DNA of 64,000 bases from the NCBI RefSeq assembly GCF_016863135.1, contig NZ_BOOH01000021.1:62001-126000 (forward strand), read 5' to 3'. Below, in pieces: positions 17,341 through 24,148 of the stretch. The stretch comes from Planobispora longispora. GTDB lineage: Bacteria; Actinomycetota; Actinomycetes; Streptosporangiales; Streptosporangiaceae. The first letter of the stretch is position 1. Each line of letters opens with the position of its first letter. A model generated the notes under the pieces. It saw only the letters and a list, made by a program, of their open reading frames with translations. It had not been told where the DNA came from and made no database searches. The position numbers were made by a program, and so were the translations under genes.

Positions 17341-17755
17341 GCATGTCGGCCTTTCGTGGCGTCTGCGGTCACCTGTACTTACCGCGCGGGGCCGGAATCC
17401 TTCACCGGATGATCGCCGCCCCCTCGTCCGGGATCTTGCGAAGAGGGCATTGAGATGTATCGCGTCTTGATGGATACTCGGAATCGGATATTCGAAGATC
17501 TCACGATGGTCGAGCCGCGAGGAGGAGGGAAGCCCGGTCGGACCGGCACGGGAAGACCGGTCGGAGATCGGAGGAGATCGAAGAGAGGCCGGCGGGAGCC
17601 GGCCGGAGAAGAAGAACGGCCCCGGCGGGTGCGGCAACACCGCGCCGGGACCGGAAGGTCTCGCGTGGAGGCGAAACCCGGCCTCGTGACAAGGCTCAAC
17701 CCACCATAACGGGCGCGGCCTCCACGCATCGAGTGCGATCGAACGTGGAGGCGTC
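17341..17755. other. Divergent promoter region between sigma factor and hydroxylase
   Basis: About 415 bp with no supported gene. It should hold the promoters of the minus-strand sigma operon and the plus-strand hydroxylase. A small open frame at 17455-17709 has the composition of random Arg-rich sequence and is not accepted. The right end contains three copies of CGTGGAGGC-type sequence (see 17663-17753). The part around 17450-17515 is relatively AT-rich. Confidence 0.5.
17663..17753. promoter_or_regulatory. Repeated GTGGAGGC sites before the hydroxylase gene
   Basis: GCGTGGAGGC at 17663-17672 and its exact inverse GCCTCCACGC at 17718-17727, plus a third copy ACGTGGAGGCG at 17743-17753 that also supplies the ribosome site of the hydroxylase gene. 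The spacing would suit a dimeric regulator binding around the promoter. No regulator is identified. Confidence 0.35.
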
Positions 17756-19390
17756 ATGCAATCGAACTCCGGACACCCCGTCGAGCGGGTGCCCGTCCTC
17801 ATCGTCGGAGCCGGCTACGCCGGGCTGAGCGCGGCGGCGCTGCTGGCCTGGCGCGGTGTCCCCGTCCTGCTGGTCGAGCGGCACGCCGGGACGTCCGTCC
17901 AGCCCAAGGCGTTCGGGGTCAACCAGCGGGCGATGGAGCTGCTCCGCCCGGTCCCCGGCCTCGAACGCGCCCTGGTCGAGATCGCGGAGGGCGTCGGCGA
18001 CGGCGACATGCGGATCGCCATCGCCGCCGACCTGAGCGATCCCGAACCTCAGGTGATCTTCAGCACCCACGGGGGCGACTACGACTTCCTGGCGGAGATC
18101 ACCCCGGTCCCGACGGTCGGGGCGCCCCAGTCGCAGGTGGAACGGGCGCTGCGGGCCGCCGCCGAAGACCTCGGGGCCGAGCTCCGGTTCTCCACCGAGC
18201 TGCTCTCCCTGGAACAGGACGACTCCGGCGTCACCGCGCTGCTGCGCGACTGCGCGACCGGCGCGGAGACGCGCGTGCGCGCCGACTACCTGGTGGCCGC
18301 CGACGGGCACCGCAGCCCGGTGCGCGAGCGGCTCGGCATCCCGGTGACCGGCAGGGGAGAGCTGGGCCGGCTCTGCTCCATCATGTTCGACGCCGACCTG
18401 ACCGGGCTGGCCCCCGATCGGGAGGTGACGCTCTGGTACCTGCAGAACGAGACGTTCAGCGGCGTCATCATCACCGGGACCGGGGCCGGCTCCCACGTGC
18501 TGGGCGTCAACTACGACCCCGCCCGCGGCGAGAGCGAGGCGGACTTCACCGACGAGCGCTGCGTCGAGCTGGTACGGCGCGCCACCGGCCGCCCCGGCCT
18601 GGAGGTGAAGCTCCTCGACCGGACGAGCTTCGCCATGGCCCACGTCCTGGCCGGACGCTACCGCCAGGGCCGGGTCTTCCTCGCCGGCGACGCGGCGCAC
18701 ACGATGCCGCCGACCGGCGGGCAGGGCGGCAGCACCGCGCTGCAGGACGGCTGCGACCTGGCCTGGCGGCTCTGGCTGGTGCTCTCGGGCCAGGCCGGGG
18801 AGGGGCTGCTGGACGCCTACGACGCCGAGCGACGCCCGATCGGAACGCTCACCGCCGACGCCCAGCTCGCCAACCTCGGCGTCCGGATGCCCCCGGCGAT
18901 GCGCGTCGACTATCCGGAGCCGCTCGCCGACCCGTTCGCCGCGATCATCGGCTACCGCTACCACTCACCGATCGTCGTCGGCGAGCCGGGCGACGACGGC
19001 TCCCTCCTGGAGGACCCGCGCGAGCCGACCGGGCGGCCTGGCAGCCGCGCCCCGCACGTCGTGCTGGAACGGGAGGGCGGCACGATCTCCGCCCACGACC
19101 TGTTCGGCTCCGGGTTCGTCCTGCTCGCGGGGGCGGGCGGAGGGGAGTGGGCGCGCGCCGCCGTCTCGGCGGCGGACCGGCTGGGCGTCCGGCTCACGGC
19201 GTACCGGATCGGCCGCGACCTGACCGATCCGGCCGGAGCCTGGGAGCGCCGGTACGGCGTGCGCGCGGACGGCGCGGTGCTGGTGCGCCCGGACGGCTAC
19301 GTCGCCTGGCGGTCGCGCGAGACGGCCGGGGACCCGGAGGGCGTGCTCGAAGGCGTCCTCACCCGCGTGCTCGCCCGTCCGGCGCGCTGA
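17756..19390 (+). CDS. FAD-dependent aromatic hydroxylase (PheA/TfdB, RdmE/TcmG-like)
   Basis: A 544-residue group A flavoprotein monooxygenase. FAD motif GAGYAGLSAAALLAWRG begins at residue 22; the DG motif is VAADGHRSPVRERLG near 180; the second FAD motif is FLAGDAAHTMPPTGGQGG near 308. The C-terminal thioredoxin-like domain (about 400-540) is typical of phenol 2-monooxygenase and polyketide hydroxylases such as aklavinone-12-hydroxylase. In Streptomyces relatives these enzymes hydroxylate aromatic polyketides or inactivate rifampicin-like drugs. No polyketide cluster is present, so detoxification or tailoring by a distant cluster are both possible. Confidence 0.87.
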   Translation: MQSNSGHPVERVPVLIVGAGYAGLSAAALLAWRGVPVLLVERHAGTSVQPKAFGVNQRAMELLRPVPGLERALVEIAEGVGDGDMRIAIAADLSDPEPQVIFSTHGGDYDFLAEITPVPTVGAPQSQVERALRAAAEDLGAELRFSTELLSLEQDDSGVTALLRDCATGAETRVRADYLVAADGHRSPVRERLGIPVTGRGELGRLCSIMFDADLTGLAPDREVTLWYLQNETFSGVIITGTGAGSHVLGVNYDPARGESEADFTDERCVELVRRATGRPGLEVKLLDRTSFAMAHVLAGRYRQGRVFLAGDAAHTMPPTGGQGGSTALQDGCDLAWRLWLVLSGQAGEGLLDAYDAERRPIGTLTADAQLANLGVRMPPAMRVDYPEPLADPFAAIIGYRYHSPIVVGEPGDDGSLLEDPREPTGRPGSRAPHVVLEREGGTISAHDLFGSGFVLLAGAGGGEWARAAVSAADRLGVRLTAYRIGRDLTDPAGAWERRYGVRADGAVLVRPDGYVAWRSRETAGDPEGVLEGVLTRVLARPAR

Positions 19391-19604
19391 GCCGTTCGAA
19401 GAGCTCCAGTGCCGCCCGCCGTACCTCGTCGGGGGTGACGCCGGCGAGCACGGTCCTGGCATGAGAGAGATCCCGGGTGGTGGCGCAGGTGATGGCCACC
19501 GACGCGGCGGCGGCGTGGTCGAGTGATCCGGCCCGGGCGCCGTCGGCGATCTCCTGGGCGGTCGCGGCGAGGTCGAGGTTGTCTCTCTCATGCGGGGCGG
19601 TCAT
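19359..19604 (-). CDS. Small unknown protein divergent from padR
   Basis: An 81-residue acidic, mostly helical protein (TAPHERDNLDLAATAQEIAD, AASVAITCATTRDLSHARTV, DEVRRAALELFERLSAPDG) with no recognised family. It overlaps the 3' end of the hydroxylase gene by 32 bp and is transcribed away from the PadR gene; the two share a 128-bp intergenic region that could hold common control sites. Helical composition and codon use support coding; function unknown. Confidence 0.55.
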   Translation of the reverse strand: MTAPHERDNLDLAATAQEIADGARAGSLDHAAAASVAITCATTRDLSHARTVLAGVTPDEVRRAALELFERLSAPDGRARG

Positions 19605-19732
19605 GGGTTCCTCCTGGGACGGCTGGGGCGGTTGCGAGTCATTGTGCTGGGCTCCCGTCCGCGCGGGGGTGATTTGTGGGATTCCTTGCTCTGGGCATTG
19701 CCTGATAGTACGTCTGGCGTTATATATCGGAT

Positions 19733-20059
19733 ATGGCGCTACGCGAGCAGAGCTATCTGATCCTGCTGGCCCTGTCCGAGGGCCCGCTCCACGGATACGG
19801 CGTGATCAAGGCCGTCCGGGAGCTCTCGGAGGAGCGGGTACGGCTCGGCGCGGGCACGCTGTACGGGGCGCTCGACCGGCTCTCCGGCGACGGCCTGATG
19901 GCCGTGGTCAAGGAGGAGGTCGTGGCCGGGCGCCACCGGCGCTACTACGACCTGACCGGCCACGGCCGCGCGGTGCTGGCCGAGGAGACCGCCCGGCTGG
20001 CCCGGCTCGCCGCCACCGCCCAGCGCCGCCTGAACCTCCGGCCCGCATCGGAGGCGTGA
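19733..20059 (+). CDS. PadR family transcriptional regulator
   Basis: A 108-residue winged-helix repressor of the PadR family: REQSYLILLALSEGPLHGYG opens the DNA-binding domain, LGAGTLYGALDRLSGDGLM is the recognition region, and RRYYDLTGHGRAVLAEETAR the wing and dimer helix. PadR proteins typically repress a nearby membrane or efflux gene on contact with a small molecule. No such gene follows directly; only a 41-codon frame and then the BtrH-like gene. Confidence 0.88.
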   Translation: MALREQSYLILLALSEGPLHGYGVIKAVRELSEERVRLGAGTLYGALDRLSGDGLMAVVKEEVVAGRHRRYYDLTGHGRAVLAEETARLARLAATAQRRLNLRPASEA

Positions 20060-20068
20060 TGACCCGTC

Positions 20069-20194
20069 ATGGCCGACCGCACGCGGATCCGGCACAGGCT
20101 CCGGGCCAAGCACGAGTTCCACCCCGACGGCTCCTCCTACGTGCCCAGGCCGGATATTCTTGGGGACGGCGCCGTCCCGCGCCGGACCTCCTGA
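20069..20194 (+). CDS. Possible 41-residue protein after padR
   Basis: A short open frame starting 9 bp after the padR stop and encoding a basic N-terminal half (MADRTRIRHRLRAKHEFHPD) and a polar tail. The close spacing suggests a small operon partner or the remnant of a larger gene. No family recognised; evidence is only position and start. Confidence 0.25.
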   Translation: MADRTRIRHRLRAKHEFHPDGSSYVPRPDILGDGAVPRRTS

Positions 20195-20345
20195 GCACGT
20201 GCCCACGCCACGAGCCCCCGCGGAGGCAGAGGGGATCGATGTCCTCGGGGCGTGACAGCGGTTCTCCGGTCTGACGAGGCAGTACGGCGGAGCGGGCGCC
20301 GAGCGTGGGAGAGGTGCGCGTGCGCCGCCGCCCCAGGAGCAGGCC

Positions 20346-21689
20346 ATGACCGACCACAAGCACCTCAAGCGCCGCGTCCGCGAGCGGATGGCCAGGACCG
20401 GCGAGTCCTACACCACCGCGCTGCGCCACGTCCTCGCCGCCCGCGAGGCCGTCCCCGACGCCGTTTCCGGACGGCATCCGGAGAGCGGGCAGAGCACGCA
20501 GAACGGGCACGACGAACACGCGGGGCGCAGCGGGCACCACGACGCGGGGCTCCTGCACCGCCTGCTGCCCTCGCACAGCGAGGCGATGCTCGCCGGACTC
20601 GGCGGCGGCATCGGGTTCATGTACGCCGTCTTCGAGTACCGGGGCCACCACCCCATGGTGACGATCGTCGCCCAGGCCCACCCCGAACCCGTGATCCCCG
20701 TGACGCTCGCCCGCGCCGGGATCCCCCACGAGGTGAGCCGGACCGGCTCCGCCCGCGTCGCCGAGCGCGCCCTGCGCGAGACCCTGGCGGCGGGACGGGC
20801 GGCGGTCTGCCGGGTCAGCCGGTTCGCGCTGCCCTGGCGGCCGGGTTTCCCCTTCCCGGACCCGCTGGAGGTCGCGGTCGTCGGCGCCGACGGCGACGAC
20901 GTCCTCGTGCTCGACGCCAGATCCGAGCCGGAGCGGCTGCCGCTCGCGGAGTTCATGACCGCGTGGTCGGCGCTGAAGAAGTCCCGGCACCACCTGATCT
21001 CGATCGCCGGTCCGGCGGTCACCGGCCCGCCGAGGGCCGGTCGGGCGGTCACCGGTCCGGCGGGTGCTGGCCCGGCGGGCGCCGACCTGGCGGCGGCCGT
21101 GCGGGAGGCGATCGCCGGGACCGTCGCCCGGCTCACCGGTCCGGTGCTGGGCACCTCCTTCGACGTCAACTTCGGCCTGTCGGGCATGAACCGGTTCGCC
21201 GGGCAGCTCGGGGATGCCGAGGGGAGGACCGGCTGGGCGCGGCGGTTCGCCGATCCCGAGGCGTTCTTCATCGCGATGACCCGGCTGCACGAGTGCCTGG
21301 AAGCCGAGTACACCGCGCCCGGCGCGACCCGTCCGCTGTACGCCGCCTTCCTTCAGGAGGCCGGGACACTACTCGGCGGTGCGGGCGGTACGGCGTGCGC
21401 CCGGGCGGCCGATCTCTACCGCGAGGCGGGCGAGCTGTGGTCGCGGATCGCGACGCGGGCCGTCGAGCCCTTCCCCCGATACCGGGAGCTGGCGGCGGAG
21501 AAGGCGGAGCTGCTGCTCACCGAGGGGGCCGCGGCGGCCGGGCGGTTGCGGGAGATCGCCGCGACGGGCGCCTACGAGGGCTCTCCGGGCGAGGACGACC
21601 GGACCGGCCTCCTGGCCGAGCTGGCCGGGCTGGCGGCGCGGGCCGTGCGGATCGAGGAGGAGGCGGTGGCGGCGTTGCGGGCCGTCTGA
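20346..21689 (+). CDS. BtrH N-terminal domain / DUF4872 protein
   Basis: A 447-residue protein. Residues 1-32 (HLKRRVRERMARTGESYTTA) match a short module often fused to unrelated actinomycete enzymes. Then comes a BtrH-like acyltransferase/peptidase-fold domain (SEAMLAGLGGGIGFMYAVFE, and RVSRFALPWRP further on) and a C-terminal DUF4872-like helical domain (LAAAVREAIAGT to the end). BtrH moves an acyl group from a carrier protein to an aminoglycoside during butirosin synthesis; here no carrier protein or sugar cluster is present, so the role is open. A Pro/Gly/Ala repeat near residue 225 (VTGPPRAGRAVTGPAGAGPA) is a likely linker. Confidence 0.75.
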   Translation: MTDHKHLKRRVRERMARTGESYTTALRHVLAAREAVPDAVSGRHPESGQSTQNGHDEHAGRSGHHDAGLLHRLLPSHSEAMLAGLGGGIGFMYAVFEYRGHHPMVTIVAQAHPEPVIPVTLARAGIPHEVSRTGSARVAERALRETLAAGRAAVCRVSRFALPWRPGFPFPDPLEVAVVGADGDDVLVLDARSEPERLPLAEFMTAWSALKKSRHHLISIAGPAVTGPPRAGRAVTGPAGAGPAGADLAAAVREAIAGTVARLTGPVLGTSFDVNFGLSGMNRFAGQLGDAEGRTGWARRFADPEAFFIAMTRLHECLEAEYTAPGATRPLYAAFLQEAGTLLGGAGGTACARAADLYREAGELWSRIATRAVEPFPRYRELAAEKAELLLTEGAAAAGRLREIAATGAYEGSPGEDDRTGLLAELAGLAARAVRIEEEAVAALRAV

Positions 21690-21734
21690 CCCGCCGCCCG
21701 ATCCGTTCATCTGAACCGCCCGCGAATAATCAGA

Positions 21735-21762
21735 TGTGATTCCGGGTGATCGTCGCTACCGT
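21735..21762 (+). promoter_or_regulatory. Tentative promoter of the Y-RNA array
   Basis: TGTGAT at 21735 and TACCGT at 21757, 16 bp apart, would place transcription start at about 21769, which is exactly the first base of the 5' strand of Y RNA 1. Matches to sigma-A consensus are weak, so the main support is the position. Confidence 0.3.
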
Positions 21763-21768
21763 TGAAAA

Positions 21769-21846
21769 CGTCGCAGGTGCGAAGAGACCGGCTACTTCTT
21801 TTCGGCAAAGAAAACCACGCCGGGCTCGATCTCGAACTCTGCGGCG
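21769..21846 (+). ncRNA. Y-RNA-like RNA 1 (short, without tRNA-like module)
   Basis: A 78-nt stem-loop RNA. The ends pair over 8 bp (21769-21776 with 21839-21846, one G-U). An internal loop holds GGTGCG on the 5' side and CGATCTCG on the 3' side. A second stem is CCGGC/GCCGG (21788-21792 with 21819-21823), and the apical hairpin TTCTTT/AAAGAA carries loop TCGGC. The motif GGTGCG-N11-TACTTC (21776-21798) is shared with the three following RNAs and is the presumed Ro60-binding part. It lacks the tRNA-like domain. It is the first of four tandem units upstream of the Ro60 gene. Confidence 0.65.
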
Positions 21847-21890
21847 CATGAAGACGACCACACGAACAGACCAATCGAAAACGAATACTT

Positions 21891-22031
21891 CTTCCCCGGT
21901 GCGCAGGCGACGGTTACTTCTTCTCCTCTCAAGAGCGAGACGCGGGTTCGAATCCCGCCGCCAGCCTCGGCTGGTGTCGACTAGCGGCCCAGGTCACGTG
22001 GATTCCGTCACCGACTCCGATCTCGGGGAAG
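21891..22031 (+). ncRNA. Y-RNA-like RNA 2 with permuted tRNA-like module
   Basis: A 141-nt RNA whose ends pair over 8 bp (CTTCCCCG 21891-21898 with CGGGGAAG 22024-22031). An upper stem GGCGACGG pairs with CCGTCACC with one mismatch. Shared motifs are GGTGCG-N11-TACTTC at 21898-21920 and CGATCTCG at 22018-22025. Enclosed in order are a T-arm (GCGGG, loop TTCGAAT, CCCGC, 21942-21958), a short acceptor-like stem closed by a CTCG tetraloop (CCAGC/GCTGG, 21961-21974) and a D-arm-like segment with GAC/GTC. This T-arm, acceptor, D-arm order is that of a circularly permuted tRNA, as known for YrlA Y RNAs. Confidence 0.75.
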
Positions 22032-22048
22032 CCTCAACTTCATACGCA

Positions 22049-22169
22049 CCTCCCGGTGCGACGGCGGCGGTTACTTCAAGGTTCGATCCCTTACACCTCG
22101 ACCTTCGGGGCGTAGCCCAACGGTGGGCGAAACCGCCGTCACCCCGATCTCGGGAGGGACACCGCTTTT
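22049..22169 (+). ncRNA. Y-RNA-like RNA 3 with permuted tRNA-like module
   Basis: Ends pair over 7 bp (CCTCCCG 22049-22055 with CGGGAGG 22151-22157). The upper stem is a perfect 8-bp GACGGCGG/CCGCCGTC. Shared motifs: GGTGCG-N11-TACTTC at 22055-22077 and CGATCTCG at 22145-22152. The module has a T-arm AAGG-TTCGATC-CCTT (22078-22092), an acceptor-like stem CGACC/GGGCG with one mismatch closed by TTCG (22099-22112), T-A as at tRNA positions 8-9, and a D-arm GCCC-AACGGT-GGGC (22115-22128). A T-run at 22166-22169 may mark the 3' end. Confidence 0.8.
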
Positions 22170-22174
22170 CAGAA

Positions 22175-22316
22175 CGCGCCCGGTGCGCAGGCGAGGGATA
22201 CTTCCACTGTTAATGGGGTGGTTGCCGGTTCGAGTCCGGCCGGGGCCTCCGCGGCCCCGTAGCTCAATCGGCAGAGCACCTGTGTGCCTTCGTCGCCTCG
22301 ATCTCGGGCGCGTTTT
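22175..22316 (+). ncRNA. Y-RNA-like RNA 4 with permuted tRNA-like module
   Basis: The clearest unit. Ends pair perfectly over 8 bp (CGCGCCCG 22175-22182 with CGGGCGCG 22305-22312) and TTTT follows directly, giving a built-in terminator. The upper stem is AGGCGA/TCGCCT. Shared motifs: GGTGCG-N11-TACTTC at 22182-22204 and CGATCTCG at 22299-22306. The module is a near-ideal permuted tRNA: T-arm GCCGG-TTCGAGT-CCGGC (22224-22240), acceptor stem CGGGGCC/GGCCCCG of 7 bp (22241-22247 with 22253-22259) closed by TCCGC, T8-A9, and D-arm GCTC-AATCGGCA-GAGC (22262-22277). The anticodon arm is replaced by the Ro60-type stem. Confidence 0.85.
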
Positions 22317-22398
22317 CCGATGGGCGCGGGTTCCCTCCGGCCCGTCCCGGAAAATCCCCCGGAAAAGCCAAGAAAATCGTAGAAAGGAGCTCGCGTCC

Positions 22399-23988
22399 AT
22401 GTCCAAGTTCAACTCGTCCGCAAAGGGGAGCGCCCGCTCCGCCGTCTCCAGCCCCATCACCACCGGGCGCACGCCGTCCGGCCGCACCCACGAGGGCGCC
22501 CCCGGATACGCGCGGGACGCCAAGAGCGAGCTCTTCCTCCTCGCGGTGGCGAACATGGTCGGCGAGGACACTTTCTACGAGAAGGCGGGCGACCGCGACG
22601 AGCGGTTCCGCTCCCTCGTGCACCGGGTCGCGGTCGAGGACGGCGCGTGGATGTCCCGGTTCCTGCCGTGGCTGCGCGGTACGGCGAACATGCGCACCGC
22701 GCCGATCGTCGCCGCCCTGGAGTCAGTCCGGGCACGGCTGGCCGCCGGGGAGCACGGTCTCAACCGGCAGCTGGTCGACGGCGTCCTGCAGCGTGCCGAC
22801 GAGCCGGGCGAGGCCCTCGCCTACTGGATGGCCCGCTACGGCCGCGCGGTGCCCAAGCCGGTCAAGCGCGGCGTCGCCGACGCCGTCCGCCGGCTGTACG
22901 GCGAGCGAAGCCTGCTCAAGTACGACGCCGACACCCGGGGCTTCCGCTTCGGCGACGTGATCGACCTCGTGCACCCCGCTCCGGCCGCGGACAAGCCGTG
23001 GCAGGGTGAGCTGTTCGCGCACGCCCTGGACCGCAGGCACGACCGGGACAAGCCGATCCCCGGCGCGCTGACGACGCTGCGCGCCCGCGCGGAGCTGACG
23101 GCCCTGCCGGTGGAGGAGCGCCGCGCCGTGCTGGCCGACTCCGGCCGGCTGGCCGCCGCGGGCATGACCTGGGAGGCGCTGGCCGGATGGCTCCAGGGGC
23201 CGATGGACGCCCGGGCCTGGGAGGCGGTCATCCCGTCGATGGGCTACATGGCGCTGCTGAGGAACCTGCGGAACTTCGACGCGGCGGGCGTCTCCGACGA
23301 GGTCGCCGCGCGGGTCGCCGCCAAGCTCGCCGACCCGGGCGAGGTCGCCCGCTCGCGGCAGCTGCCGTTCCGGTTCTACTCCGCGTACCGGAACGCGCCG
23401 TCGCAGCGCTGGGGGCACGCGCTGGACAAGGCGCTGGCCCTGGCGACGGGGAACGTGCCGTCGTTCGGCGGCCGGACCCTCGTCCTGGTGGACACCTCGG
23501 CGTCCATGAGCTCGGGCGGGATCTCCGCGCGCAGCACGGTCACGCCGGTCCAGGCCGCCGCGCTGTTCGGCGTGGCGCTCACCGCCCGCGGTGAGCAGGT
23601 CGACCTGTACGGATTCGCCGACGGCGTGTTCCGGCACCGGATCGGCCGCGGCGCGTCCGTGCTGAAGGAGGTGGAGCGGTTCTGCGCGCGGATCGGCGAG
23701 GTCGGGCACGGCACGCAGATCGCCGACTCGGTCCGCCGTACCTACGCCGGGCACGACCGGGTCGTCATCCTGTCCGACATGCAGACCATGGGCGGCCACT
23801 ACGGCGGCGGCGTCACCGGCGCGGCCCCGGCGCACGTCCCCATGTACGGCTTCAACCTGCAGGGATACCGGCACGCGGCGATGCCGACCGGCTCGGGGAA
23901 CCGTCACGAGTTCGGCGGCTTCTCCGACGCGACGTTCCGGATGATCCCGCTGCTGGAGACGGGCACGGGAGCGGGCTGGCCGTTCTGA
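22399..23988 (+). CDS. rsr: Ro60/TROVE domain protein (Rsr)
   Basis: A 529-residue bacterial orthologue of Ro60, a ring-shaped RNA chaperone that binds Y RNAs on its outer surface and single-stranded ends of misfolded RNA in its central hole. The TROVE HEAT-repeat domain covers about residues 40-345 (SELFLLAVANMVGEDTFYE, RTAPIVAALESVRARL, WEAVIPSMGYMALLRNLRNF). The C-terminal von Willebrand A domain has the metal-binding MIDAS motif D365-TSASM. The ATG at 22399 follows AGAAAGGAG by nine bases. It lies just downstream of four Y-RNA-like units. In other bacteria Rsr works with Y RNA and exonucleases in RNA decay and rRNA maturation under stress; no nuclease gene is adjacent here. Confidence 0.95.
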   Translation: MSKFNSSAKGSARSAVSSPITTGRTPSGRTHEGAPGYARDAKSELFLLAVANMVGEDTFYEKAGDRDERFRSLVHRVAVEDGAWMSRFLPWLRGTANMRTAPIVAALESVRARLAAGEHGLNRQLVDGVLQRADEPGEALAYWMARYGRAVPKPVKRGVADAVRRLYGERSLLKYDADTRGFRFGDVIDLVHPAPAADKPWQGELFAHALDRRHDRDKPIPGALTTLRARAELTALPVEERRAVLADSGRLAAAGMTWEALAGWLQGPMDARAWEAVIPSMGYMALLRNLRNFDAAGVSDEVAARVAAKLADPGEVARSRQLPFRFYSAYRNAPSQRWGHALDKALALATGNVPSFGGRTLVLVDTSASMSSGGISARSTVTPVQAAALFGVALTARGEQVDLYGFADGVFRHRIGRGASVLKEVERFCARIGEVGHGTQIADSVRRTYAGHDRVVILSDMQTMGGHYGGGVTGAAPAHVPMYGFNLQGYRHAAMPTGSGNRHEFGGFSDATFRMIPLLETGTGAGWPF

Positions 23989-24026
23989 CGGTGCCGCGGG
24001 GGAGCGGAGGCTCCCCCGCGGCACCG
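23989..24026 (+). terminator. Strong hairpin terminator after rsr
   Basis: A perfect 17-bp stem (CGGTGCCGCGGGGGAGC with GCTCCCCCGCGGCACCG) and loop GGAG begins at the first base after the rsr stop codon. No T-run follows, but stem strength and position are those of an actinomycete terminator. It separates rsr from the gene at 24149. Confidence 0.8.
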
Positions 24027-24079
24027 GGGGTATGCACTCGTATCCCTCCTGTAACAAGCGTCGGCGTCCGTTTGGCGAA

Positions 24080-24097
24080 CAGAACATTCTCGTTCTG
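24080..24097. promoter_or_regulatory. Inverted repeat before the 24149 gene
   Basis: CAGAAC-N6-GTTCTG, 51 bp upstream of the start of the membrane protein gene, inside the only AT-richer stretch there. It could be an operator. It does not fit the LexA box of actinomycetes, where the half sites are four bases apart. Confidence 0.3.
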
Positions 24098-24148
24098 GAA
24101 TGATCCTCCTGATATCCCGTAGGACATCGAGCTGACGGACCAAAACTC

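Noticed and set aside
17455-17709. Small gene between sigma factor and hydroxylase
   Set aside because: Arg/Gly-rich random composition, no ribosome site, and no fold-like pattern.
21746-22213. Open reading frame through the Y-RNA region
   Set aside because: Composition is random, it has no ribosome site, and it crosses several strongly paired RNA structures.
21942-22280. Ordinary tRNA genes suggested by TTCGAAT, TTCGATC and TTCGAGT loops and D-arm-like sequence
   Set aside because: The arms occur in reverse (permuted) order, there is no anticodon arm in any unit, and all lie inside stem-closed Y-RNA-like units.
22123-22398. Longer N-terminus for the Ro60 protein
   Set aside because: The upstream codons overlap Y RNAs 3 and 4. 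The ATG at 22399 has a good ribosome site and matches the expected protein start.
24080-24097. LexA (SOS) box
   Set aside because: The half sites are six bases apart; the actinobacterial LexA site needs four, and flanking bases do not fit.
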